NCBI RefSeq assembly: GCF_002013915.1
Contig: NZ_MBTF01000013.1
Coordinates: forward strand, 29,423-93,422
Source of the DNA: Mucilaginibacter pedocola
Lineage (GTDB): Bacteria; Bacteroidota; Bacteroidia; Sphingobacteriales; Sphingobacteriaceae
Direction of reading: 5' to 3'
Length of the DNA: 64,000 nucleotides
Shown here in pieces: positions 34,470-42,035 of this stretch. The notes below the pieces were generated by a model that was not told where the DNA came from, did no database searches, and saw only the letters and a list, made by a program, of their open reading frames with translations. How positions within the stretch are numbered: the first letter of the stretch is position 1; each line of letters opens with the position of its first letter. A program made the translations under genes and the position numbers.

Positions 34470-35000
34470 ATGAAAGATCTAATCCGTATCAAAAGCCTGA
34501 TCTCTGCCGAAGTAGAGGCGCTTTTAAATCAGCAGGTAAAAAAAGAGGCTTACTCTTCATCAGTATATTTAGCTATGGCTTCATGGTGTAACCGTAACGG
34601 CTACGATTTTTCTTCTGAATACTTCTTTAAACAAGCTGAAGAAGAAAGAATGCACCAATTAAAGTTCTACAAATATATTTTAGATATGGGCGGTAACGCC
34701 ATCTCTCCGGAAGTAACCGGCATTAAGCAAGAGTACAACTCTTTCCGCGAAGTGTTCGAAGAAGCTTTGGATCAGGAGATCAGCGTAACCCAATCTATCA
34801 AAAATATATACGCACGTTGCTTAAAAGAGCAGGATTTTGTTACCAACGAATTCCTGAACTGGTTCTTGAAAGAACAGCGCGAAGAAGAGTACAAAGCACG
34901 CCGTGCGTTGGAACTGTTCGAAGTAATCGGCGAAGAAGGCACCGGCAGATGGCAGATAGACAAGCACGTTGGCGGCATAAAATACGACAGCGAAGCATAA
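34470..35000 (+). CDS. ftnA: Ferritin
   Basis: 176 residues from ATG 34470 (the frame is open to 34431). Four-helix ferritin fold: LNQQVKKEAYSSSVYLAMASWC supplies Glu26 and EEERMHQ supplies E59-x2-H62 of the ferroxidase centre; the later helix QEISVTQSIKNIYARCLKEQDFVTNEFLNWFLKEQREEE completes the ligands. Ferritin oxidises Fe(II) and stores it in the 24-mer cage. It is followed by a strong terminator and the four-palindrome block. A small [2Fe-2S] protein lies just beyond. Confidence 0.95.
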   Translation: MKDLIRIKSLISAEVEALLNQQVKKEAYSSSVYLAMASWCNRNGYDFSSEYFFKQAEEERMHQLKFYKYILDMGGNAISPEVTGIKQEYNSFREVFEEALDQEISVTQSIKNIYARCLKEQDFVTNEFLNWFLKEQREEEYKARRALELFEVIGEEGTGRWQIDKHVGGIKYDSEA

Positions 35001-35030
35001 GCTTTAGCTTGCACCATAATATTGTTAAAG

Positions 35031-35058
35031 CCCTTTCCGGATTGGAGAGGGTTTTTTT
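35031..35058 (+). terminator. Terminator after ferritin
   Basis: CCCTTTCC-ggatt-GGAGAGGG (one G-T pair) followed by seven T. Confidence 0.88.
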
Positions 35059-35080
35059 ATTGGTATCCGCCCAGTCGCCC

Positions 35081-35196
35081 AGTCAAGCGTCCACGCTTGA
35101 CTGTATATGTTTTGGAGCGTCCACGCTCCCGTTTTAAGTTTAGAAAGTAAGCGTGGACGCTTACAAAAGTTAGTGTTCAAGCGTGGACGCTTGAAC
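35081..35196. repeat. Mirror-symmetric block of four AGCGT(CC/GG)ACGCT palindromes
   Basis: Four short palindromes: 35081-35102, 35114-35129, 35147-35164 and 35175-35196. All share the core AGCGT-CC-ACGCT (first two) or AGCGT-GG-ACGCT (last two), with arms of 10, 7, 8 and 10 bp. Flanking arm bases differ between copies but stay paired (AGTCA/TGACT, GG/CC, GTA/TAC, GTTCA/TGAAC). Centres are 30, 34 and 30 bases apart, so copies 1 and 4, and 2 and 3, are exact mirror partners about 35138.5. Confidence 0.85.
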
Positions 35197-35207
35197 CGGC
35201 AAAGGTT

Positions 35208-35456
35208 TTAGTCTTCAAGCAACTTCAATACCTCTTTAGGCGAATATTCTTTCAGCCAGGTGTTGCCCGGGGATATGGTGCAAACGGGAGCGTAGTCGCA
35301 GCGGTCGGTACATTCTATCCGGAATACTTCGATATCGTCTTTGGCGTGTTTAGCAAATTTATGGGCAAGTTTGTACATATCCTTCCCGCCGCGCTTGGCG
35401 CATTTGCTGCCGGTGCATATAAATAAAACCTTATCGGGTACGGTAAACTTGCCCAT
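35208..35456 (-). CDS. Small [2Fe-2S] thioredoxin-like ferredoxin
   Basis: 82 residues. KVLFICTGSKCAKRGG and RIECTDRCDYAPVCTISPGNTWL match the (2Fe-2S) ferredoxin domain family (thioredoxin-like fold). Five Cys are present (14, 19, 49, 53, 59); four should bind the cluster, and the exact set is not certain because the first pair is only five residues apart. The role may be electron transfer or cluster carriage. It stands beside ferritin but on the opposite strand. Confidence 0.82.
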   Translation of the reverse strand: MGKFTVPDKVLFICTGSKCAKRGGKDMYKLAHKFAKHAKDDIEVFRIECTDRCDYAPVCTISPGNTWLKEYSPKEVLKLLED

Positions 35457-35557
35457 CTCAACCTCCTTTGATCATATTAAATTAACATGCAAATAACGTG
35501 TTTATTTTTTATTTATACTTTTAGGGTATTATACTCGCAAAGTAAATTAACAGTAAT

Positions 35558-35911
35558 ATGAAAGGCTTCGAGATCATCTCTATCCCCGTAACCAACCAGC
35601 AGGCAGCCAAAGAGTTTTATTTAAAAATGGGCTTTAAACTAATTGTTGAAGCACCCTACGAAGGCGGCGCCAACTGGATACAACTGGGCATCCCCGGTTC
35701 CGAAACTTCCATTACGTTGGTGAACTGGTTCCCGCAAATGCCGGCCGGCAGTGTACGCGGCCTGGTCATAAAATGCGATGACCTGGATAAGGATATTGAA
35801 GAAATGGCCACCCGCGGCATTGTGGTAAAACCAGCCGATAAAACCCCATGGGGCCGCTTTGCATCGGTAGTAGATCCGGATGGGAATGTGTTGAGTTTGC
35901 ATGGCCGATAG
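35558..35911 (+). CDS. VOC (glyoxalase/bleomycin-resistance) family protein
   Basis: 117 residues forming one vicinal-oxygen-chelate domain: PVTNQQAAKEFYLKMGFKLI, WIQLGIPGSETSITLV, GLVIKCDDLDKDIEEMATRGI and the C-terminal PWGRFASVVDPDGNVLSLHG. It probably acts as a dimer; the substrate is unknown. It is a single gene followed by a dispersed repeat. Confidence 0.85.
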   Translation: MKGFEIISIPVTNQQAAKEFYLKMGFKLIVEAPYEGGANWIQLGIPGSETSITLVNWFPQMPAGSVRGLVIKCDDLDKDIEEMATRGIVVKPADKTPWGRFASVVDPDGNVLSLHGR

Positions 35912-35920
35912 GTTAGCGGG

Positions 35921-36169
35921 CTATTTAACCACAAAGGACACAAAGGATTTGCTTGTTCATTAGCGCAAAGAACGCAGAGGATTTGCGGCTTTAGTATTAT
36001 TTCACGCAAAGACGCAAAGAAAAAAACATAACTTATTAGAGCGTTTGTTTCTAAGTCATCAAGCAAAAAACTTTGCGTCTTAGCGTCTTTGCGTGAGAAT
36101 TATAACCACAATATAGGCTCTGTGCTTCTTTGCGTTTTTTCTTTGCGCACTTTGCGGTAAAAAAATACC
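35921..36169. repeat. Composite dispersed repeat: AACCACAAAG element with nested CACGCAAAGACG palindrome
   Basis: Outer ends CTATTTAACCACAAAGG and CTTTGCGGTAAAAAAATA. Inside, 36001-36019 (TTCACGCAAAGACGCAAAG) pairs with 36071-36099 (CTTTGCGTCTTAGCGTCTTTGCGTGA). The same two-layer arrangement occurs at 39744-40021. It fills the whole gap before the SNase gene. Confidence 0.75.
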
Positions 36170-36187
36170 TATTCATTATTTTAGCCC

Positions 36188-36778
36188 ATGCTCAAACGAT
36201 ACCTTTTCCTTTCCCTATTATTCCTCGCCCTCGCCTGTAATAACGATAAAAAAGATACCAATTCCGAATACATTTACCGCGTAGTAGGCGTAAAAGATGG
36301 CGATACTATGGTGCTGCTTTCGCCCGATAATATACAAACCACTGTACGCCTTGCCGAGGTAGATTGCCCCGAAAAGAGCCAGGCATTCGGGCAGGCGGCA
36401 AAGCAATATACCTCCGACTTGTGCTTTAACAAAAAAGTAAAACTCATAGGCACCCAGCAAGACCGCTATGGCCGCACCGTTGGGCAGATAGAGCTGGCCG
36501 ATGGTACCAACGTGAACTATGCTTTGGTAAAAAATGGCTACGCATGGCAATACCGCGCCTATTCAAAAAGCATGGAGCTTGCCGAACTGGAATTAAAGGC
36601 TCGCCAAAACCGTTTAGGATTATGGCAGGACGCCAACCCAACACCGCCCTGGGATTTCCGCAAAGAAGCCAAAACCCAGCGCACACAAAATAAGGCTGCC
36701 AAACCGTCGAAAGCCAAGAAGCCTAAGAGGCATTATCGCCGCAAAAAGGAGAAGTATGGGGATGAGGTAGGGGTGTAA
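36188..36778 (+). CDS. Thermonuclease (SNase-like) lipoprotein
   Basis: 196 residues. Lipobox LALACNN with Cys17, then an SNase OB-fold domain: VVGVKDGDTMVLL, TVRLAEVDCPEKSQAFGQAAKQY (catalytic Arg and Glu region) and DRYGRTVGQIEL (second Arg). The C-terminus is very basic (KAKKPKRHYRRKKEKYG), fitting nucleic-acid binding. It is probably an envelope-anchored calcium-dependent nuclease. Confidence 0.88.
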   Translation: MLKRYLFLSLLFLALACNNDKKDTNSEYIYRVVGVKDGDTMVLLSPDNIQTTVRLAEVDCPEKSQAFGQAAKQYTSDLCFNKKVKLIGTQQDRYGRTVGQIELADGTNVNYALVKNGYAWQYRAYSKSMELAELELKARQNRLGLWQDANPTPPWDFRKEAKTQRTQNKAAKPSKAKKPKRHYRRKKEKYGDEVGV

Positions 36779-36785
36779 AAACTTC

Positions 36786-36891
36786 CGTCATGCTGATTAT
36801 TTCAGCACCCCACACGGCAGGTAGCCCGCATGCTAAGTGGAAATGCATAGTGGCTTGTATGATGGGGTGTTGAAACGAGTTCAACATGACG
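36786..36891. repeat. REP-like palindrome (CGTCATG...CATGACG)
   Basis: Left CGTCATGCTGATTATTTCAG with CACCCCA; right TGGGGTG(T)TGAAACGAG and TTCAACATGACG. The ends invert onto each other. It lies between the SNase gene and the penicillin acylase gene; an open frame of the latter runs through it only because no stop intervenes. Confidence 0.65.
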
Positions 36892-36947
36892 TTTGGGTTG
36901 GGTTTTCGCCCGCATTTCCCTATCTTGCTACACCATTCCTGCCGCCG

Positions 36948-39380
36948 ATGAAAATTTTCAAAGCCATCTTATCTGTAGCCTTTACCGCCGCTTTAATATG
37001 GAGATTGCAAACGCCAGTTTCCATATTACAAATACCACCGCTGGGCAAATTCCTTAACCCGGCTACGGGATTCTGGCAAAATGCCGAAAGCAAAAATGTT
37101 GACGCCGCTAAAGAGTTGAAGTTAAAAGGCTTGCGGGGCAAAGTAACCGTGCAGTTCGACGAGAACCGAATCCCGCACATCTTCGCCGAAAACGACCACG
37201 ACTTGTACTATGCACAAGGTTACATCACCGCGCAGGACCGTCTCTGGCAAATGGACATACAAACCCGCAGCGCATCGGGCAGGCTATCAGAAGTAGTAGG
37301 CGAGAAGGCCTTGGAGGTTGACCGTTACCACCGCCGCATGGGCATGGTTTATGGTGCCGAAAATACGCTAAAGGCCATGATGAAAGACCCTATCATGCGT
37401 GTAGTGATAAACGCCTACACAGATGGCGTTAACGCTTACATCCATGGACTGAGCAAACGCAATTATCCCATCGAATACAAACTGCTTGATTATGCGCCCG
37501 AGGAATGGAAACCCATCAACAGCGCCTTCCTGCTGAAATTGATGTCGGAAACCCTGGCTGGCGGCACCAACGAACTGGCCATGACCAATGTGCTCAATCG
37601 TTTCGGTGCGAAGGTGACGAACGAATTGTTTCCCGATTACCCTATGCACGAGAGCCCAATCATCCCTGTTGGCACCAAATGGGATTTTAAACCGCTGCCT
37701 ATCCCGGCACCGCCTGCCGCCTTTAAGGCGCAAACCATGGCGGGTATCAAGCTGAAAGATAGGGTAGAAGGTATCGGCAGTAATAACTGGGCCATTAGCG
37801 GCAGCAAAACCGCTTCGGGCTACCCCATTTTAGCGAACGACCCGCATTTAAACCTTACCTTTCCATCGATATGGTACGAAATGCAACTATCCGCCCCCGG
37901 CGTAAATGTTTACGGCGTATCGTTACCCGGTGCACCCTGCATTGTTATCGGCTATAACCAAAAAATAAGCTGGGGCGTAACCAATGTAGATGCCGATATT
38001 TTAGATTGGTACCAGGTAAAGTTTAAGGACGATACCCGCAAGGAGTATTGGTATAACAACCAATGGAACAAAGTAACCTACCGTGTAGAAAAGATAGCAG
38101 TAAAAGGCCAGCCTGATGTTATTGACACGGTAAGTTACACCCGCTTTGGCCCCGTGGTTTATGATAATGCCAAACAGGCCGGCAAACGCGATAATATCCC
38201 CGTGGGCAATGCCTTACGCTGGATAGCACACGACGAAAGCAACGAGTTTAAAACCTTTTACCTGCTCAACCGCGGCAGCAACTATACCGATTACCGAGAA
38301 GCGCTTAAATACTTCAGCGCACCGGCGCAAAACTTTGTATTTGCCTCGGCCGATAATGATATCGCTATTACGCCAAACGGTAAGCTGCCACTGAAATATA
38401 AAAACCAGGGCAAATTCATCATGGATGGCAGCGACCCCGCTAACGATTGGCACGGCTTTATCCCTAACGAGCAAAACCCTACGGTTAAGAACCCGCCGCG
38501 TGGTTTTGTAAGCTCGGCTAATCAAAGCTCTACCGACCCAACATACCCGTATTACATTAACTGGCAGTTTGCGCCTTACGAGCGCGGCAAACGCATAAAC
38601 GACCGCCTCGGCGCTATGCAGAAGGCCACAGCGGATAGTATGCGCATATTGCAAACTGATACCTACAGCATCCGCGCACAAGATATCTTGCCAACCATGC
38701 TGCAATACCTGGACGCCAGCAAACTGGATGAAACACAGAAAACGGCGCTAAACATCCTCAAAAAATGGGATAAGTTTTTAGCCGCTGATTCGGAAGGGGC
38801 ATCCATTTTTGCCAACTGGTGGAGCAACTTTTACGAGGCCACCTGGCGGGATAGCTTTGCCGATAAAAAGATGCCCATGCAGTTCCCCTCGATGGACAGG
38901 ACAGAGGAATTGCTGCTGAAAGAGCCTAACTCGGTTTGGTTCGATGATAAAAAAACGCCGATGAAAGAAAGCGCTGCCGACGTATTGAGCCAAACCTTTA
39001 ACGCCACGGTAACCAATCTGATTAAAGAACATGGCAAACCCGGCAATTGGCAATGGGGTAAAGTGAAGCCTTTTGAAGTGAGCCATGTGGCCAATATCCC
39101 CGGCTTTGGTTCGGGTAATTTTGCCACGGGTGGTGCAGGTTCAACAGTGAATGCTTTGATAGACGGGCACGGCCCATCGTGGCGTATGGTGGTGCAGCTT
39201 GGCCCCAAAGTGCAGGGTTATGGCATATTGCCCGGCGGGCAAAGCGGCAACCCCGGCAGCTTTTATTACGATGATATGCTGCAAACCTGGAAGGACGGCA
39301 AGTTGAACCAATTGTTGTATCTACAATCGCCAAGCGAGAAATCTGCCCGAATTAAAACCACCTTAACCCTAAGTAAATAA
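36948..39380 (+). CDS. Penicillin-acylase-family Ntn hydrolase, exported
   Basis: 810 residues from ATG 36948 (the longer frame from 36837 runs through a repeat). An N-terminal hydrophobic anchor (MKIFKAILSVAFTAALIW) is followed by the alpha chain (VTVQFDENRIPHIFAENDHDLYYAQGYITAQDRLWQMD). The processing site is VEGIGSNNWAISGSKTASGYPILANDPHL: the Ser after EGIG would become the nucleophile of the beta chain after autocleavage. GPVVYD and the C-terminal PGGQSGNPGSFYYDDMLQTWKDG are conserved. It cleaves amides such as acyl-homoserine lactones or beta-lactam side chains; the substrate is unknown. Confidence 0.9.
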   Translation: MKIFKAILSVAFTAALIWRLQTPVSILQIPPLGKFLNPATGFWQNAESKNVDAAKELKLKGLRGKVTVQFDENRIPHIFAENDHDLYYAQGYITAQDRLWQMDIQTRSASGRLSEVVGEKALEVDRYHRRMGMVYGAENTLKAMMKDPIMRVVINAYTDGVNAYIHGLSKRNYPIEYKLLDYAPEEWKPINSAFLLKLMSETLAGGTNELAMTNVLNRFGAKVTNELFPDYPMHESPIIPVGTKWDFKPLPIPAPPAAFKAQTMAGIKLKDRVEGIGSNNWAISGSKTASGYPILANDPHLNLTFPSIWYEMQLSAPGVNVYGVSLPGAPCIVIGYNQKISWGVTNVDADILDWYQVKFKDDTRKEYWYNNQWNKVTYRVEKIAVKGQPDVIDTVSYTRFGPVVYDNAKQAGKRDNIPVGNALRWIAHDESNEFKTFYLLNRGSNYTDYREALKYFSAPAQNFVFASADNDIAITPNGKLPLKYKNQGKFIMDGSDPANDWHGFIPNEQNPTVKNPPRGFVSSANQSSTDPTYPYYINWQFAPYERGKRINDRLGAMQKATADSMRILQTDTYSIRAQDILPTMLQYLDASKLDETQKTALNILKKWDKFLAADSEGASIFANWWSNFYEATWRDSFADKKMPMQFPSMDRTEELLLKEPNSVWFDDKKTPMKESAADVLSQTFNATVTNLIKEHGKPGNWQWGKVKPFEVSHVANIPGFGSGNFATGGAGSTVNALIDGHGPSWRMVVQLGPKVQGYGILPGGQSGNPGSFYYDDMLQTWKDGKLNQLLYLQSPSEKSARIKTTLTLSK

Positions 39381-39384
39381 ACCT

Positions 39385-39729
39385 ATGTTATTAGCATTGA
39401 TACTTTTACTCTCGTTCATTAGCGGTTACATATTGCCCTGGTGGGCGGCTTGCATATTTGCATTTGGCGCAGCATTGCTGTTAGGCACCACAAGCAGGCA
39501 GGCATTTTGGTCGGGCTTTGCGGGTTTGGGTTTGGCCTGGCTGGCATTGGCCCTGCTCAAAAGTTTTCCTAACGAACATATACTGGCAACACGTGTTGCG
39601 CATTTGTTTCAACTACCGCATTGGACTTTGATATTGTTGGTTACGGTTTTAATTGGCGGTTTGGTAGGCGGGATGTCTGCCATGTCGGGATTGTTGGTGA
39701 AGAAGGTGTTTGAGAAGGAGGGGAAGTGA
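39385..39729 (+). CDS. Small hypothetical membrane protein
   Basis: 114 residues with four hydrophobic segments (about 2-19, 22-38, 41-61, 80-105) and a short basic tail KKVFEKEGK. It starts four bases after the penicillin acylase stop, so it is very likely co-transcribed. No family recognised. Confidence 0.7.
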   Translation: MLLALILLLSFISGYILPWWAACIFAFGAALLLGTTSRQAFWSGFAGLGLAWLALALLKSFPNEHILATRVAHLFQLPHWTLILLVTVLIGGLVGGMSAMSGLLVKKVFEKEGK

Positions 39730-39743
39730 GATGTTGATGCTAT

Positions 39744-40021
39744 TTTTTTAACCACAGAGTGCGCAGAGTTTTACGCAGAGAGGCACAGAGCTTGTCGCGT
39801 GGTTAGTTTGGCACGCAAAGACGCTAAGACGCAAAGAGAAATAAGCTTGGTGACGCCGTAAACTATTTAGCTGTTGCAATATCTTTCATTTGAAGCCACA
39901 TAAGAAAACTTTGCGCCTTCGCGTCTTTGCGTGAAATAATGCCGCCTAATATTCTCTATCGCCGGTTTGCAAAACTCTTTGTGGCCTTTGCGTTTTTAGC
40001 TCTGTGCACTCTGTGGTAAAA
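39744..40021. repeat. Composite dispersed repeat: AACCACAGAG element with nested CACGCAAAGACG palindrome
   Basis: Outer ends TTTTTAACCACAGAGTGC and GCACTCTGTGGTAAAA. The nested palindrome runs from 39811 (GCACGCAAAGACGCTAAGAC) to 39937 (CTTTGCGCC and CGCGTCTTTGCGTG). It fills the 375-base gap after the small membrane protein, except for the terminator next to it. Confidence 0.78.
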
Positions 40022-40052
40022 TTAATAATCAACACTTTTAATAGCTACAAAT

Positions 40053-40084
40053 AAAAAACGCCCAAAGCTCTCACCCGGGCGTTT
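40053..40084 (-). terminator. Terminator after SYLF gene
   Basis: On the minus strand: AAACGCCC, a 13-base loop, GGGCGTTT with further T. It lies 20 bases after the SYLF stop codon. Confidence 0.8.
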
Positions 40085-40104
40085 CCTTTTTTGATTATCG
40101 TTGC

Positions 40105-40785
40105 TTATTCAAACGAGTTTAACGCTTCTTTCAATTCTGCAATGGCAGGTTCGGTGCTGGTTGCACGCTCGAATATTTGTGCCGAGCTTACGCCTTCGCC
40201 ATAGAAATCGGCATTGAGGGTTTTGTTGATGGCCAGGTTAGAGCCGTTTACGCTGATGCCCGCAAACAAACCTTTGCTGCGCGAGTAAGAGTAAATTTCG
40301 GCTTCCAGTTTATGGTCGGTACTGGCAGTAGAGCTGCGGCCAACGGGGCCTGCTGCCGCAGATATATCGCCACCGATGGTGAAATCGCCATTCTTTACCT
40401 TGGTCAACACGCCCTTGTTTTTAAATATCAATACCATATCTACAGATTGTACGCCTATTTGCAGGCCAAAGCTGCCACCTGTCATGGTTATAAAAACAGG
40501 GTCGCTCCATTTGCCGTTAGCCAATTTAACCATACCTAAGCCCTGGCCGCGTTTACCGCCAATGCCAAAGCCCGCGTTTATCAGTTTCGGGATGATCACA
40601 ATACCTTCGTACTCTTTAAGCAATTCGCTCGGGATGCTTTCTTTCATCTTGCTAAAATCTTTCAGCACGTTAGTGGCCTGGTGTACTTTTTCGAGGCCTT
40701 TTTCGGTAGAGATGGTAGTGGCCGATGCCAGTATAAAAAATGCGCTTAGTAAAAGCGGTAACCTTAAAAATTTAACGAATTTCAT
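40105..40785 (-). CDS. SYLF-domain (Ysc84-like) lipid-binding protein, exported
   Basis: 226 residues with a signal peptide (LPLLLSAFFILASATT). The SYLF/DUF500 domain covers nearly all of the rest: SIPSELLKEYEGIVIIPKLINAGFGIGGKRGQGLGM, FITMTGGSFGLQIGVQSVDMVLIFKNK, FTIGGDISAAAGPVGR and IYSYSRSKGLFAGISVNGSNL. The domain binds phosphoinositides in eukaryotes; the bacterial role is unknown, likely at the periplasmic side of membranes. It is a single gene. Confidence 0.88.
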   Translation of the reverse strand: MKFVKFLRLPLLLSAFFILASATTISTEKGLEKVHQATNVLKDFSKMKESIPSELLKEYEGIVIIPKLINAGFGIGGKRGQGLGMVKLANGKWSDPVFITMTGGSFGLQIGVQSVDMVLIFKNKGVLTKVKNGDFTIGGDISAAAGPVGRSSTASTDHKLEAEIYSYSRSKGLFAGISVNGSNLAINKTLNADFYGEGVSSAQIFERATSTEPAIAELKEALNSFE

Positions 40786-40921
40786 GGTTGGGGTTTCTGA
40801 GTAAATGTATAATTGTTGTTTTTGTAATTAACTCCTAAAAGCCGTATTTGTTACATCTGCCGGCAGCCAAATTAACCGGCGTGTGTCAAATCTGTATATG
40901 TGAAATGAGCAGTTTGATAAA

Positions 40922-40957
40922 AATCTGCACATTTGCACATCTGAAATCTGCACATCT
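40922..40957. repeat. Short CTGCACAT repeat before LuxE-like gene
   Basis: AATCTGCACATTTGCACATC and a second AATCTGCACATCT immediately before the start codon. It resembles the block at 4226-4263. Confidence 0.45.
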
Positions 40958-41944
40958 ATGATACGGCCGGGCAAAGAAAACATATTCAGCATAAAAAGCA
41001 AAGCAGAATTTGAAGCAGCAGCTTTACAGGTATTCAGGCACCAGGCAAGCGAATGTGCCGTTTACAAAACTTTCTTAGAAGGGCTGAAGGTTGATGCCGG
41101 TTTAGTTTTTGAAGTAGCACAGATACCCTTTATGCCGGTAGAGTTCTTCAAAGCGCATAAAGTGGTGACCGGTGATGCCGAAGCCGAGGTAGTGTTTACC
41201 AGTTCGGGCACTACGGGCATGATAACCAGCAGCCATACCGTTACCGATGTAAGCTGGTATACCCAAAGCTTCGGTAAGGCATTCGAGTTGTTCTATGGCG
41301 ATATAAAGAATTATACTGTGCTGGCCTTACTGCCCGCCTACCTGGAGCGTGAGGGCTCTTCACTCATTTATATGGCGCAGGATATGATAACCGAGTCGGC
41401 AAATGCGGATAGCGGTTTCTTTCTGTATAACCATCAGGAGCTCTTTAATATCCTGCAAAAGCAAAAAGCTAACGGTAAGCCCACTTTGCTGATAGGTGTA
41501 ACCTTTGCTTTGCTCGACTTTGTGGAGAGTTATCAAATCAATTTTCCTGAACTAATCGTAATGGAAACGGGTGGCATGAAGGGCCGCCGTAAAGAAATGA
41601 TACGCGAGGAATTACACGCCACCCTTTGTGCAGGCTTTGGTGTTGATGCCATTCATTCCGAATATGGGATGACAGAGCTGCTCTCGCAGGCCTATTCAAA
41701 AGGAGAGGGCATATTCAACTGCCCGCCCTGGATGCAAATCATCACCCGCGACACCAACGACCCACTAAGCCTTTTAAGTACCGATAAAACCGGCGGCATA
41801 AACATTATCGACCTGGCTAACATCAACTCCTGCTCGTTCATCGCCACACAGGATCTGGGTAAGGTGTATGCAGATGGCAGCTTTGAAATTTTAGGCCGAT
41901 TTGATAATTCTGACATCCGCGGCTGTAACTTATTGATAGCTTAA
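40958..41944 (+). CDS. LuxE/PaaK-like acyl-protein synthetase family protein
   Basis: 328 residues. ANL-type adenylation elements: VVFTSSGTTGMITSSH (phosphate loop), the LLPAYLEREGSSLIYMAQDM segment, VMETGGMKGRRKEM and SEYGMTELLSQAYS. The C-terminal part GKVYADGSFEILGRFDNSDIRGCNLLIA resembles the hinge region. The large C-terminal lid of classical acyl-CoA ligases is missing, as in LuxE. It probably activates an acyl group for transfer to a carrier or glycan precursor. It is a single gene. Confidence 0.82.
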   Translation: MIRPGKENIFSIKSKAEFEAAALQVFRHQASECAVYKTFLEGLKVDAGLVFEVAQIPFMPVEFFKAHKVVTGDAEAEVVFTSSGTTGMITSSHTVTDVSWYTQSFGKAFELFYGDIKNYTVLALLPAYLEREGSSLIYMAQDMITESANADSGFFLYNHQELFNILQKQKANGKPTLLIGVTFALLDFVESYQINFPELIVMETGGMKGRRKEMIREELHATLCAGFGVDAIHSEYGMTELLSQAYSKGEGIFNCPPWMQIITRDTNDPLSLLSTDKTGGINIIDLANINSCSFIATQDLGKVYADGSFEILGRFDNSDIRGCNLLIA

Positions 41945-42035
41945 TCTGTCAATAAGGCTGTAGAAAACGTAATAGAAATTTGACATTGATGTACCCGTAG
42001 AAAGTGATACTTTACGGTTTATTTGTACCTAAGCT

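Noticed and set aside
35081..35196. CRISPR-like regular repeats
   Set aside because: Only four units, each internally palindromic, with non-identical flanks, spacers of 10-17 bases and no cas genes in the window.
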